From the NCBI GenBank assembly GCA_023362775.1, contig JALMGJ010000004.1:56293298-56357297 (forward strand): DNA of 64,000 bases, given 5' to 3'. Below, one piece after another: positions 32,206 to 42,755 of this stretch (positions are counted from its first letter, which is position 1; each line of letters starts with the position of its first letter). Made by a program: the position numbers and the translations under genes. The stretch comes from Charina bottae. Its lineage: Eukaryota; Chordata; Lepidosauria; Squamata; Charinaidae. Under the pieces are notes generated by a model. That model was not told the origin of the DNA. It searched no databases and was given only the letters and a program-made list of their open reading frames with translations.

Positions 32206-32449
32206 ATGAATCAGTCAACCAATCTGCCAGAAAGATCAGTAACTAAGAAAGGGTTCTATACATTTGTGTTAGAGCAGGGGTCTTTCTGGAAATCCATATT
32301 AAAGGTTCACTGTTTTACTTCAGATTGGGCTTTATCAAAACCCCGTGTACTCAGTTATTGTGAAGAGAGGTCACAGGAGTTTAGGTCTTCAGTTACAGTA
32401 TTTCTCTAGACCACTTAGATGTAAAGTTGCCTCAGAGGAAAAGAAGTGA

Positions 32450-32850
32450 GGGGTTCTCAAAATAAATTAATTGGAGGCAGCAGCAAAGGCATGTAAGGGC
32501 CTTTGTAGAGAACAGACTAGCTTCCAGGCTTAACCGTTTTAGATGCACATCAAGGTACAGCAAATAAAGTCTTCAGAAATTTAGACTGAATGATTTCAAA
32601 ATAGGTCTCAGAACAACTCCATAGGCTAGATAACTTATAATTTTGTCGATCTTGATTGCTGCAAGGATGTGATTATTGTCATTTCATCTCATAGAGCATA
32701 CAATGGTACTTTGGGTTTTCATGGAAGCCACTTTAGTCTGTTTTTCCCAAGACAGTGATGCTGAAAAGGAAACCCCAAGGTATTTAAATGACAACTGCTC
32801 TATACTCATGCCATTGATTTTCAGGAATGGTGATGTCTCACAGCATCTCT
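32450..32850 (-). mobile_element. LINE RT thumb/C-terminal fragment (Vingi/Ingi-like)
   Basis: On the minus strand a frame with shifts reads FKYLGVSFSASLSWEKQTK (the conserved RT block after YADD), then a segment resembling YGV.L...L......LE....ST.A. This order is the RT thumb followed by the connection region of Jockey/Ingi-type LINEs. It could be the upstream part of the family seen at 2580-3277. It is heavily decayed. Confidence 0.45.
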
Positions 32851-32989
32851 AGAGAACAAGACCATTTATTCTGGGATAGCAATGATAAGACCTTTTTCTC
32901 TACGGTAGGGAGAAGTGCCCTGAGGCATATTCTTCTGCATAATAGGAATGTTAAAGAATGATTCCATCATCTCCATACAGGAGGACTGA

Positions 32990-33037
32990 AACAGGTCTAA
33001 TAGCTGTACTGGTCTACGACCGTAATAAATAAATTGC

Positions 33038-33038
<1 letters not shown>
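32990..33038 (+). mobile_element. LINE 3' terminus remnant
   Basis: TACTGGTCTACGACCGTAAT followed by AAATAAAT resembles the CTGGTCTATGACCGAATAAA end at about 3236-3255. It runs into a (TATC)n array that may derive from its tail. Confidence 0.45.

Positions 33039-33087
<49 letters not shown>
33039..33087. repeat. (TATC)n microsatellite
   Basis: About 12 tandem TATC units. Confidence 0.95.
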
Positions 33088-33088
<1 letters not shown>

Positions 33089-35045
33089 AGATAACTAAGG
33101 TGGGTGGAATTCAGATCCGCATGGGGCTTGCATTTGTGTTCCATTTATAAAATTAATTGCTAGGCCTATGAATTCAAATCAGATGATCTCTTAACAATTG
33201 GCTCCTTGTGGCAATCTCAAATGAGTTATATTTTTGCCATCCCTTTGGCAGAACTGTTCAGCTGAAAAATCCTTAAGCCCACTTTCCCCAGAATAATAAA
33301 GTCCTTATACACTCACTATAATCCTGTGAGGGAAACAAACTAAAGATAGTTATTTGCCCAAAGCCACGCTGAATGGTCTTCTATGCACTGATGTATTCCA
33401 GTGGTGGTTTAAAATTAGTATCTTCTGCAGACATAATTAAAGCAGCTGAGCATCACAATCAAAAGTATTTTATCATAAAAAATGGGAATGAGGGCTGATA
33501 TTTGAGGAAACCAAAACACAAGAGCCCCTTGAGTGCATATTGTTACTTTTCAGTCCCTTGGAGTTGGGCTGAATACTGAAGAAGAGATAAAAATTGGAGG
33601 GAGTAGCACTGTCTGCTATTCTTGAAGTTCTGCCATCTCTGTAGCTACTATGCAAATTTTTAAATTATGTATCAGTTACAGCCAATACAGAATTGAACTT
33701 TTCTTGTAATCATGGTGCCTCTATTTTGGATAAATTAGTCTATCTAAATACATAATAGTTGTTTTGATACAAATGCATGTCCTTCTATAAAGTGTTTTCC
33801 TTCAGCCCTTACTCATGTCTGTTTAATAAACATCTTCCAAAATTGGCTGACTTTCAAACAAACCTGTTAATTCAGTGCTCTTTTATGACTTTATAGAAAA
33901 AACTCTAAAATATAATATGAATGCTCAAAATAGTCTTGTCTTTTTAGAATAGCTGTTATCTTCCCATATATTAGGGCATTTAAAATAAATACTGAAATAA
34001 GGCAAACTATAGTTATTATTTCTTTTGTTTTGGTACAATATTATTTCAGTTAAAATCAGGAAATGTTCTTCAGAAATAAATCCCAGTGAGTCAGCAGATT
34101 GATGCAAGCAGCCTGGAAGTTATTTGCCCCAACCCAAAATGCTGAAGACACATTAAGTGGAGATCCTGTAAGAAGAGAGATCCTAAGACAGTGGCTCTCC
34201 AACTTTGCACACCACAACCTCTATAATGATAAATCAATTTCTGTGACTGCCCCTCATTAACAAAATGAATAATTTCATGGGGATAGGCTTGGGCAAAAAT
34301 TACATATACTATACAACATATTTTAAATAATTAAAGTTTAATCTGCGAATCACAGAGATTGTCAAACTTTGCAGTACTGCAGCTGTACACTGTGGATTTG
34401 AACAGGCAAAATGAGGAACAAAGCCCAGAGCAATCTTGAATGTGTTCCCACTTTGTCTGCATAAGTCTGATAAGGTGTTTTTTTCTTAATTGTGACTGTC
34501 CCTCTAAGTTGCTTGTTACCCCTTGTTCGACATGACTTGTCACAAGGCATTCTTAATTAATTTACATTTTGTTTTGCATAAAGCCAAAGTTTGCCCTGAT
34601 TTACTGCAAGCCTGCTTGTTAATAGGCCTAGGGATAATTATCAAAAGAAGAATTCTTAAAGCTTATTATAATAAGCTTCCTGAAATGAAGCAAAGGAAAT
34701 TCACTCTAGAGATAAGAAATAAGCCAATCTCCTGAATCAAAAAGAGAAGGAATTTGCCATTAGTTTATATCATTCAGATTCCTTGACATGGATTGCCACT
34801 GACGATCCAGAATTTCAGACATTAATCTTTTACAGCTATTCTTGGACTGGGAGTTTTTGTGCAGTGAAGCCAGGACCTCGGGAATACAATTTGTGTGCTT
34901 TACCACTGGACTATGTTTCCCTTGGGGGGCATTGATTCCGAAAGGGCTGCTGCCAGCTAAGGACAGGATTAGGCCATTTTGCTAGTCCAACTGCCAACTC
35001 CTGTAATTTTTACAAGTGGGAAGGGGTCCTGAGAGCAAAAAGTTT
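33088..35045. other. Intergenic, nothing certain
   Basis: AT-rich unique sequence. A CAGTGGCTCTCCAAC start near 34194 is reminiscent of a hAT terminus, but no matching right end was found. Confidence 0.4.
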
Positions 35046-35049
35046 AAGA

Positions 35050-35114
35050 CAGTGTTTCTCAACCTTGGCAACTTTAAGATATGTGGACTTCAATTCCCAG
35101 AATTCCCCAGCCAG
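35050..35114 (+). mobile_element. Half copy of the palindromic hAT MITE
   Basis: CAGTGTTTCTCAACCTTGG followed by GTGGACTTCAATTCCCAGAA and CCCCAGCCAG corresponds to the left half of the palindrome at 16996-17129. The right half is missing. Confidence 0.65.
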
Positions 35115-35712
35115 TAGAAATACTGCTGTATGGTTTCCTTTTGTTAGGTGTGCTTGACTTACCTCTGACTGAAGCTCTCCACTGACCTCTAGTTCTAGCT
35201 TCTGTATTCCACTTCTGTGTCTTCTTCCTGACCATCAGGCATCACAGTTCCCTCCTGCTTTGGATGCTCTTCCTTTGCCTCTCTTTTTGGGATCTCTAAA
35301 TGAAACCTTGGTATTTGTATTAGTATTTGGACTTTGTTTTTCATCAAAATATGCCATGCTTTGTATCTTAACTGACTTTGTGATGGGATCAAAAATAGCA
35401 TATCTTTTGCATCCTAATTCATATCCATGATGGAATGCCTAACAGACTATGGGACACAGTAGATGCAAGACAGCCTTTGTTTTGCCAAACATTTGCTACC
35501 CCAAGATTATTCAGTATTTTCACTGGAAGAGACCATCTTCAGTAGTCCTGTCATTCAGGATCTCAATGGAGTCAGCTCTTCCTCCTGAATCACAAGTAGC
35601 CTAATATATTTCCCTGCCTTGCAGACTAGGAAGAACTCTTTTAGAATAAAAACAAAAATATTACTCTGTCTTCTTAATCTTAACATGTCTTTCTGTTCAG
35701 AGCCAAATAACC
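35115..35712. other. Intergenic, nothing recognised
   Basis: No gene or repeat boundary identified. Confidence 0.4.
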
Positions 35713-35720
35713 CTTTATTG
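35713..35720. repeat. Left 8-bp TSD of hAT element
   Basis: CTTTATTG, repeated at 36115-36122. Confidence 0.8.
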
Positions 35721-35957
35721 CAGGGTTTCTCAACCAGGGTTCCATGGAGCCTTAGGGTTCCGTGAGCGGTCACTAGGGGTTCCCTGGGAGATCATGGTTT
35801 ATTTAAAACACTATTTCAAATTCAGGCAACTTCACATTAAAGGGGTAAGTTTCATTCTTTATTTTTAGTTTAAGAACACTGTTAATGCATATATACAGGC
35901 CTACCCATGAAATGAGAGTCCCCTTGTGGGGGGAGATGGGCAGTGATATAAATCAAA

Positions 35958-36004
<47 letters not shown>

Positions 36005-36114
36005 AATAATTTTGTAACTTCTGGCCTATATTTGAGCCTGAATGTGCAGGGGTTCCCCGAGGCCTGAAAAATATTTCAAGGGTTCCTCCAGGGTCAAAAG
36101 GTTGAGAAAGGCTG
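35721..36114. mobile_element. Non-autonomous hAT with nested L2 tail
   Basis: Termini CAGGGTTTCTCAACC and (right end reversed) CAGCCTTTCTCAACC with an exact CTTTATTG 8-bp TSD. Inside, GGTTCCATGGAGCC on the left and GAGGAACCCTTGAA (reversed) on the right are subterminal. About 35905-36005 is interrupted by an L2 3' end. No transposase is coded. Confidence 0.8.
35905..36005 (+). mobile_element. L2 3' end nested in hAT
   Basis: GAGAGTCCCCTTGTGGGG ... GATGGGCAGTGATATAAAT and about 12 AAAT units. It matches the L2 3' box and must be younger than the hAT around it. Confidence 0.7.
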
Positions 36115-36122
36115 CTTTATTG
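36115..36122. repeat. Right 8-bp TSD of hAT element
   Basis: Exact copy of CTTTATTG at 35713-35720. Confidence 0.8.
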
Positions 36123-36254
36123 GATAGCAGGAACTTTATGGAAAGCAGACACTTTATGGGTAGCAGATTACTTTAAGAATGCATGGAGAAAGAACACTAA
36201 GATTAGGAGTATAACTTTTACAAGACAGTATTCTTAAGGTACGTGTTGGGCACA

Positions 36255-36408
36255 GAGAGAATCTTCTAGCTGTGCTCCTGTCCTCTGAAGATGCCAGCCA
36301 TAGCTACTGGCGAAACGGTAGGAACAAAAACTGCCAGAACACGGCCACACAGCCTGGAAAACCCACAACAACCATCGGATTCTGGCCGTGAAAGCCTTCG
36401 ACTATACA
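36255..36408 (+). mobile_element. PLE terminal fragment (third subfamily)
   Basis: GATGCCAGCCATAGCTACTG, GAAACGGTAGG, AACACGGCCACACAGCC, AACCCACAACAACC and GTGAAAGCCTTCGACTATAC follow one another in the order I know from the terminal region of a common reptile PLE. No coding part is present. Confidence 0.6.
36285..36317 (+). ncRNA. Hammerhead-like ribozyme core candidate (third PLE subfamily)
   Basis: CTGAAGA, T, stem GCCAG, loop, stem CTGGC, GAAACG. The third different but complementary stem in the same conserved frame. Confidence 0.45.
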
Positions 36409-36506
36409 ATGATAAGCTTTATTTAGGAAAAGGCATGGTGATACAAAAGCCTGAGTTACTTAAGTCTGTTGTTAAGCCCCTAACAGCAACATATGACCAA
36501 GGAAGC

Positions 36507-36518
36507 AAGATTCACACT
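36507..36518. repeat. Left TSD of PLE palindrome
   Basis: AAGATTCACACT, repeated exactly at 36644-36655. Confidence 0.8.
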
Positions 36519-36643
36519 ATGTCGATGAAGATTCTCAGTCATCCAGGTGGAATTGTCTGTAAGTTGAGTCATGGCAACTGGATTTCTTTCTTTTGGTTGA
36601 GAAATCCGAAGAAAGAAATCCAGTTGCCATGACTCAACCTACA
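36519..36643. mobile_element. Minimal palindromic PLE derivative
   Basis: A 125-bp insertion that starts like the 4297 element (ATGTCGATGAAGATTCTCAG, CATCCAGGTGG). Inside, TTGAGTCATGGCAACTGGAT is followed within 40 bases by its reverse complement. Flanked by an exact 12-bp TSD. It lacks coding sequence and the hammerhead-like motif. Confidence 0.75.
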
Positions 36644-36655
36644 AAGATTCACACT
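36644..36655. repeat. Right TSD of PLE palindrome
   Basis: Exact copy of AAGATTCACACT at 36507-36518. Confidence 0.8.
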
Positions 36656-39010
36656 GAGTCTCATTAATCAGGTTTAATGCCAGGAAAAAGAGGTTAGGTT
36701 GCAGAATCTTGGAAACTGAGTAAATATACTCCAGTCATTTATTTGTGAGTTCCTTAAGGAGGGTCTCTATGAGTTGTTTGAACTATTCCTAATGGACAGA
36801 TCTATGCCTTACGAGATTAGGCTGAAATATCCATCTGTTCCTCATTTTCCATATTTTGAAAACTTTTCTTTCTCAGACTCTGAAAATTCCCTTACATCTG
36901 TCAAAAATAATTCAGTAAATCTGTATTTATAGCCACCTAGGACATGTAAACCACAGACATTTTCTCTGACTAATCACCAAGGATCTTTAAACTTCTGCTT
37001 TTGAATGATTATTGAAACCATCAAATAAAGAATCAAATCCTGGTTCTCATCTATTTATTTGTAATTAATACTCAAATTTTTTTACGTTTAAATGAAAGAA
37101 GTAAAATCACAAAAGGATTTGTGTTTTATAAAACCAATAGCAGAACTGAAGGAAGAGGATTTCAAGCTCAGTAAGTGGGATAACTTTTATGGAAATAAGG
37201 TTAGGATTTCTAAGATGTCTCCAATTTCATTGAATTAGTTAATTGCCAGAAAAGGGAGAGGAGAAAAAAAACAAATAATCAAAAGCTGTTTTTTTTAAAA
37301 AAAATACTAAATATGAATGGATAATAAAAAATCGTGTGCAACAACTTTAGATCATTGCTATCAAGATGACCTAAGTATAATGCTGATGTATGGTGCATAG
37401 ATTATCCTGTGTACCAAACATATGTGCTATGTACACAATGGCATTGTACAAGTATTTTATGGAGAGAGTAGATGTAATCCTAGGTTGCTTTTACGTTATT
37501 TTTATAAAATGATTTGAGTTGTATCTCTTAGCCTTTGGAAAAAAGATAAAAGCTTTATAGTAGCCAGAGATATTGCTAGGACTGGTCCACTGACTTGAAT
37601 CTCAGGTCTATTTCTCAATTTCCCCTGAGCCTTCCCCAATTTGGTACCATCCAGATGAGCTGGGACTACAATTTCCGAAGTTGGCTGTACTGCCTGGGAA
37701 TTCCCCACACCTCTAGAAGGCAGAAGCCTGAGAAAGGCTGTTTCATTGGTCCTAGGAGAATTTTTTTCCTCACTGGAAGTTCTTTTTGAAACCATTAGTG
37801 GATAGCTAGAACCACTGAATGGAGCAAAGCTTAATACAGCAAAAAGACGCACACAGAAAGGAGTATTATTTAAAATAGTGTTGATGAGCACTTTAGAGAA
37901 ATATAGGTTATTGATCTTACACACTTAGCCCACCCAAGCATAAAGAATTGCACACTTAGACAAAGTAGGTTCAAAAATAAGTACAAAAGAAAATCTTACT
38001 TGTTTATTTAGTCCAGTTACATCCATTCAGGAAAAATGATTCCTGTTCTTCTTTCTTTCCCTAAACTGTATTTACCCTTAGCCCTCATTGCTGCTAAAGG
38101 CTGCGTGCAGGAAGGGGGAACCTCCTGACTCTAGGCCTAGGCATGGCGCCTAGATGAAAGGAGCAGCAGCATACTGCTTCCTTCTCTGATGGTGGAAGGA
38201 GGTAGAAGGGAGAGGAAAGTGTGGGAGGGACAACAAACCACTTCCTCCGGAAGCATATAGAGAGCTGCTTCCTAGAACAAACTCATCCACATGCTAATAA
38301 GGCATGCTGATTTCCTGGGACCTCCAACACCTTTTTCCTTTGGATAATTGCATGCACTGGAGTATATTCCTCCAGGAAGAAAAGGGAGGAAGGAATGGAG
38401 GAAGACAGAATAGTAAGGGAGAAAGATAGAGAAAGGAGAAAGGAATGGGAGAGAGGGGGAAACAGCTTATCATTCCCCTAAAAGGATAATTAGTCTTGGC
38501 AGAATATTCCAGATATACCAAGGGTAAATCCAGTGATCCTAGTATTGTTTGTAGGGGGGGTTGTTTTATTAATAGTCTTGAGCATAGTATTTTATCAATA
38601 TTGCATGCTCCTAGTTTGTGAGCAGTATGGCATCTGATCCAATAAAACTTATTCTCAAAGTTACTTAGCGGACATTAAAGCAAATGAGAAAGGCGCTTTG
38701 CAATATATTAACCTGGCTCTTGAATAACCCAGTAGTTACAAATCCCATAAAGCATATTCTTCACATTCTCAATGCATTCATGTTATAATATATTTTATAT
38801 TTAGACTTGTGATGCCATTCCATGCATCTGGAAACTTGCGAATTATGTGTGTTTGCATTTCATCCATATTTTATGGGAAAGTTTATCATATGAACCGGTG
38901 AGATCTAAACAATCAAAAGGCATGAAGTAAAAACAAATAGCCAAGTGGGAAAGAAGAAGGAAAAATATGTCATAACCGGTCTTCCTTTTTATAGCATTTT
39001 TATAAACACA
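36656..39010. other. Intergenic, nothing certain
   Basis: Unique AT-rich DNA. Around 37640-37740 (GGTACCATCCAGATGAGCTG, GGGACTACAATTTCC) lies a probable remnant of a common reptile MITE, related to the one near 763-830. 38170-38465 is purine-rich (AGGAGAAAGG-like). Confidence 0.4.
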
Positions 39011-39012
39011 TA

Positions 39013-39421
39013 CAGGTAGTCCTCGCTTAACAACCACAATTGAAACCAGAATTTTGGTTGCTGAGCGAAGCGGTCATTAAGTGAATCTGACCCAATTTTA
39101 CAACCTTTTATGCAGCGGTTGTTAAGTGAATCACTTTGGGCATTAAGTGAACCACGTGGTCATTAAGTGAATCACACAGTTCCCATTTATTTTGCTTGCC
39201 AGAAGCTGGCCGGGAAGGTGGGAAATGGCGATCACGTGACCACAGGACGCTGTGATGGTCATAAATGCGAACTGGTTGCCAAGTGCCCAAGTTGTGATCA
39301 CGTGACCATGGGGACGCTGCAATGGTTGTAAGTGTGAGAACCGGTCATAGGTTGTTTTTTTCAGCACTGTCATAAGTCCGAACCATCACTAAATGAGTGG
39401 TGGTTAAGTGAGGACTACCTG
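39013..39421. mobile_element. Tigger/mariner-type MITE
   Basis: 409 bp with terminal inverted repeats CAGGTAGTCCTCGCTTAACA and (right end reversed) CAGGTAGTCCTCACTTAACC, flanked by TA on both sides (39011-39012, 39422-39423), as in Tc1/mariner insertions. Inside, a TTAAGTGAAYC unit is repeated about four times near the left end, and a GATCACGTGACCA block occurs twice. No transposase is coded. Confidence 0.8.
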
Positions 39422-39630
39422 TAGATAAACTAAAGATCAATTCACTCAGCAATTTAAAAAAAAGTTTTCTAAAATTCTGTAGCCAATACAATTTATCAAA
39501 GAAAATAAAATGTGATGCCATTGTGGTTCAAAGACAGAGAGTAAATAGAAATATAATTTGACTCTATTTCTAAATCCAACAGTTTCTAACATGATCTTAC
39601 AAGCTTATTTTGAACATGAAGGAGAAATAT

Positions 39631-39646
39631 ATATATATACACACAC

Positions 39647-39679
<33 letters not shown>

Positions 39680-39701
39680 AACATATATATACACATACTG
39701 T

Positions 39702-39739
<38 letters not shown>

Positions 39740-39745
39740 ACACTA
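39631..39745. repeat. Compound (TA)/(CA)/(CATA) microsatellite
   Basis: (TA)n, (CA)n, (CATA)n, TATATATACACATACTG and (CA)n in succession. Confidence 0.9.
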
Positions 39746-42075
39746 GCTTGCAACCTGTTTTGAATGTCAGGAACACATTCCTGGAAGCAATAAAGTAATC
39801 AAGAGTAATATATTCAAGGGGTTGTGAATGCTGCATTTTCCCCATTTCCAGTCACATGGCTGTCAGTCAGAAAGTGTATCTTCATTCACAGATTTGATTT
39901 TCTTTCATAAAAATGAGTGTCAGCAAGCAGGGCTGGAAATACATACAAAAAGGGGTGTAGAAATGCAATCAAAATCCAATGGATACATAAAAAATCTCAT
40001 GCACATTTAATCTAGCACATATTCTTCTATGAAAAATCACCAAGATTTAGACATAATACCCAATCTTGCTGTTCAAACAAGATTGTGAAATGCATAATAT
40101 TCTATGTTTGTGAGGATGTATGTTTATGAGATCACTATGGAGCTTGGGAATGTCTATAGCAGTGGAATATTTCTTTTTAGCATTCCTAGAAGGATATTTA
40201 ATTACTTTCCTATGCCCTTGAATGCTACAGTTTTCATAACTGTTTTGTTTCAAAGTGGAAACTAAAAACTGTAATGTCTTCAACTAGCAGTAGATTGGAC
40301 AGATTTCCTGGTGGTCCGATAACCCCTTATTATCTGTTTGGACTACCCCGTTCAAGAAGCAAATAGAGATAAAGTTATAGAATCATATAGTTGTTGTTTT
40401 TTTTGAAAAATTAAAAATACTTATTACATCTAAAATAGATTTTTCTTTTAAAACAACCTACTGCCATTTATGCTATTTGTAATAGTCACTCACCCTACAG
40501 ACCACAAATGAATGCAGGAACAAGTGAGGGATGACCTACTTATGGAGGCATGATCTACTTCACAAGAGGCATGAGAGCCCTCCTTCCATTTTTATGTGTT
40601 AATTGCATGCTGAATAAGACTAAAAGGTGTGAATTCACCACATTAATCATCCGTGGGTGTTAACTTTATAGCTTTAACTGTGCTATCAGCATCTCACTTA
40701 CCTTTTAAAGGCATTGGTGTGGAACCTAAACTACAGCAAAAACCTGCACACAGCTCAGCTTAGATAAAAAGAATAGCCACTGCATTCCTTCTCAAATGTG
40801 CTCTGTCAGTACAGTACAATTATAAGATTTTCTAGCACAACCTGTATTCATAAAAGGTCTAAATTCATGCACGTACCATAAAAGTACATTGGACAGTGGC
40901 AAAGCTAAATTCTCACTATTTATAGTTTTTATTTAAAGATGTATTTGTAGGAATTCTGGGATGGTAGTACCAGAACTCCACACAGCTTCTTATTAGTATA
41001 TAGCAGAGTAGAAGCATTCCCATAAACTTGCACAAAGCTTAATCAGTTCAAAACACAAAATAAACACACTTCACACGTTAATGTAAAGAAACATAAAAAA
41101 AGGGTTTACAATTTTATTGTAACTCACCGTTCCTTAGTAGAAACGGTCCATGCATGGGAGCAATTGGTTCTGACATGAACCACATGCTTCTAATGTGGCC
41201 CACCTGGATGGAAGCATGAGCAAACTTGGGCAGCCATAACTGCCATCCTCCTTGGTAGGAGATTCGAGCAGAAAGAGAAAGAGAAGAGAACAGGAAACAG
41301 GAAACCGGGATTCAGCCCCTCCCACATAAAGCAAGTAAGATTAGGTTACAGCAGAGGCTGCCTCGTCCATCAAGCTTGTGTGAGACATGCTTGGCTGAAA
41401 CCCAATCTCTAACAGTATGATCTAACTTTTCCCATCTGATTCAAACAAATAAAACAAACATCAAAGGTAGCTAACAATATTATCATGTGGTTGAGCAGTG
41501 GCACTTAATATATTCTTACTTATGGACATTGGCTCCACTTAGGTCATAATCACAGTCTAAGCAACTTCATAAGTTTATTGTGAATATAAACAATATCTTC
41601 ATGAATGCTACATTAAACTGGGAGGACGAACCAGAGCAGTATGTTCAAAACACACAAAGGACTTCAAATTAACAACATACTCTTCCTTCAAACAGCCTAG
41701 TTCCCAACATGCAGTTTATTCACAGACCTATCCAAAGTCTACTGAAGTTCTTTTGATTGAAATACTGTTGGAATCCAGCATTATTACAAATAGCATAATC
41801 CCTAGAAAAGAGTTGCTTAACTGGAACGCATGATTTTGTTTGTGTGCCAAGGTAAAAAATGGAAGGTAATCATATATTATGTGAACAGGTAAAAGGAAGG
41901 CAACATATATTGTTTGGGGAAGGGAAATGTATTTCGATGTGTGTTCTGGTTACTTTTTAAATGATCTATAAAAAAGTAAAGTTGAAGATAGGAAAAGTAC
42001 ATGTTGTAGTTCAAACTTTGGTTCCAGAATACGTATCTTCTGAAACACTGATTTTTACTTATCAGCACTTAGTGT
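39746..42075. other. Intergenic, nothing recognised
   Basis: AT-rich unique sequence. Short open frames have no motif or splice context. Confidence 0.45.
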
Positions 42076-42080
42076 AAAAG

Positions 42081-42402
42081 AGGTAAAGGTTCCCCCCGCA
42101 CATTTGTGCAGTCGTGTCCGACTCTAGGGGCCAGTGCTCAACTCCGTTTGTTAGCCGAAGAGCCAGCGTTGTCCGAAGACGCTTCCGCAGTCATGTGGCC
42201 AGCATGACGTATGCGGAACACTGTTACCTACCCACCAAAGTGGTACCTATTAATCTACTTGCATTTGCATGCTTTTGAATTGCTAGGTTGGCAAGAGCTG
42301 AGGCTAGTGCGGGAGCTCACTCTGTCACGCGGGACTAGGGATTCGAACCTCCGAACTTCCGATCGACAAGCCTGGTGTCTTACCTCCTGAGCCACCACGC
42401 CC
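42081..42402 (-). mobile_element. Full-length tRNA-derived SINE (BovB-like tail)
   Basis: Read from 42402 on the minus strand: GGGCGTGGTGGCTCAGGAGG with A box TGGCTCAGGAGGTAAG, then B box GGTTCGAATCC, a body with CAACCTAGCAATTCAAAAGC and TCTTCGGACAACGCTGGCTC, and a 3' end GAGTCGGACACGACTGCAC ... GGAACCTTTACC. Both pol III boxes are intact. ACTTAGT occurs on both sides (about 42067-42073 and 42407-42413), a possible short TSD. Related copies: 10897-11207 and 50652-50800. Confidence 0.8.
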
Positions 42403-42441
42403 TTAGTACTTAGTATTTAGTATAAGTACTTAGTACTTAGC

Positions 42442-42449
42442 ACTTAGTG
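42442..42449. repeat. Left 8-bp TSD of hAT MITE copy B
   Basis: ACTTAGTG, repeated at 42748-42755; it lies in a short TACTTAG-rich tract. Confidence 0.8.
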
Positions 42450-42747
42450 CAGTGCTTTCCAAACTGCCGCCGTTGGTGACACATCAATGGCGGTAGCGGC
42501 GGCAGTGCAGGGACGCGCGCAGCAGCAGGGGCGTGCACAGTGGTGGGGCGGGGGCGCGTGGCAGCGGCCTCGCTAAAACGCAGAAGCACTGATGGCACGC
42601 CGCTGCCGTCATCGCTGCCGCCGCCATACACACCACCCCTGCGCCGCTATGCACGCCCCTGCCGCCGCTTCCAGGTTGTTTCGCGACACACTAAACTGTG
42701 TGTTGCGACACACTAAAGTGTCGCAACACACAGTTTGGAAAGCTATG
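42450..42747 (-). mobile_element. CpG-rich non-autonomous hAT (copy B)
   Basis: 298 bp. Ends CAGTGCTTTCCAAACTG and (right end reversed) CATAGCTTTCCAAACTG, exact ACTTAGTG TSD. Opposite orientation to copy A: the CGG-rich side is left and the GTCGCAACACAC side is right. No coding capacity. Confidence 0.85.
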
Positions 42748-42755
42748 ACTTAGTG
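42748..42755. repeat. Right 8-bp TSD of hAT MITE copy B
   Basis: Exact copy of ACTTAGTG at 42442-42449. Confidence 0.8.

Noticed and set aside
34194..34290. hAT-like terminus CAGTGGCTCTCCAAC
   Set aside because: No matching right end and no 8-bp duplication found.
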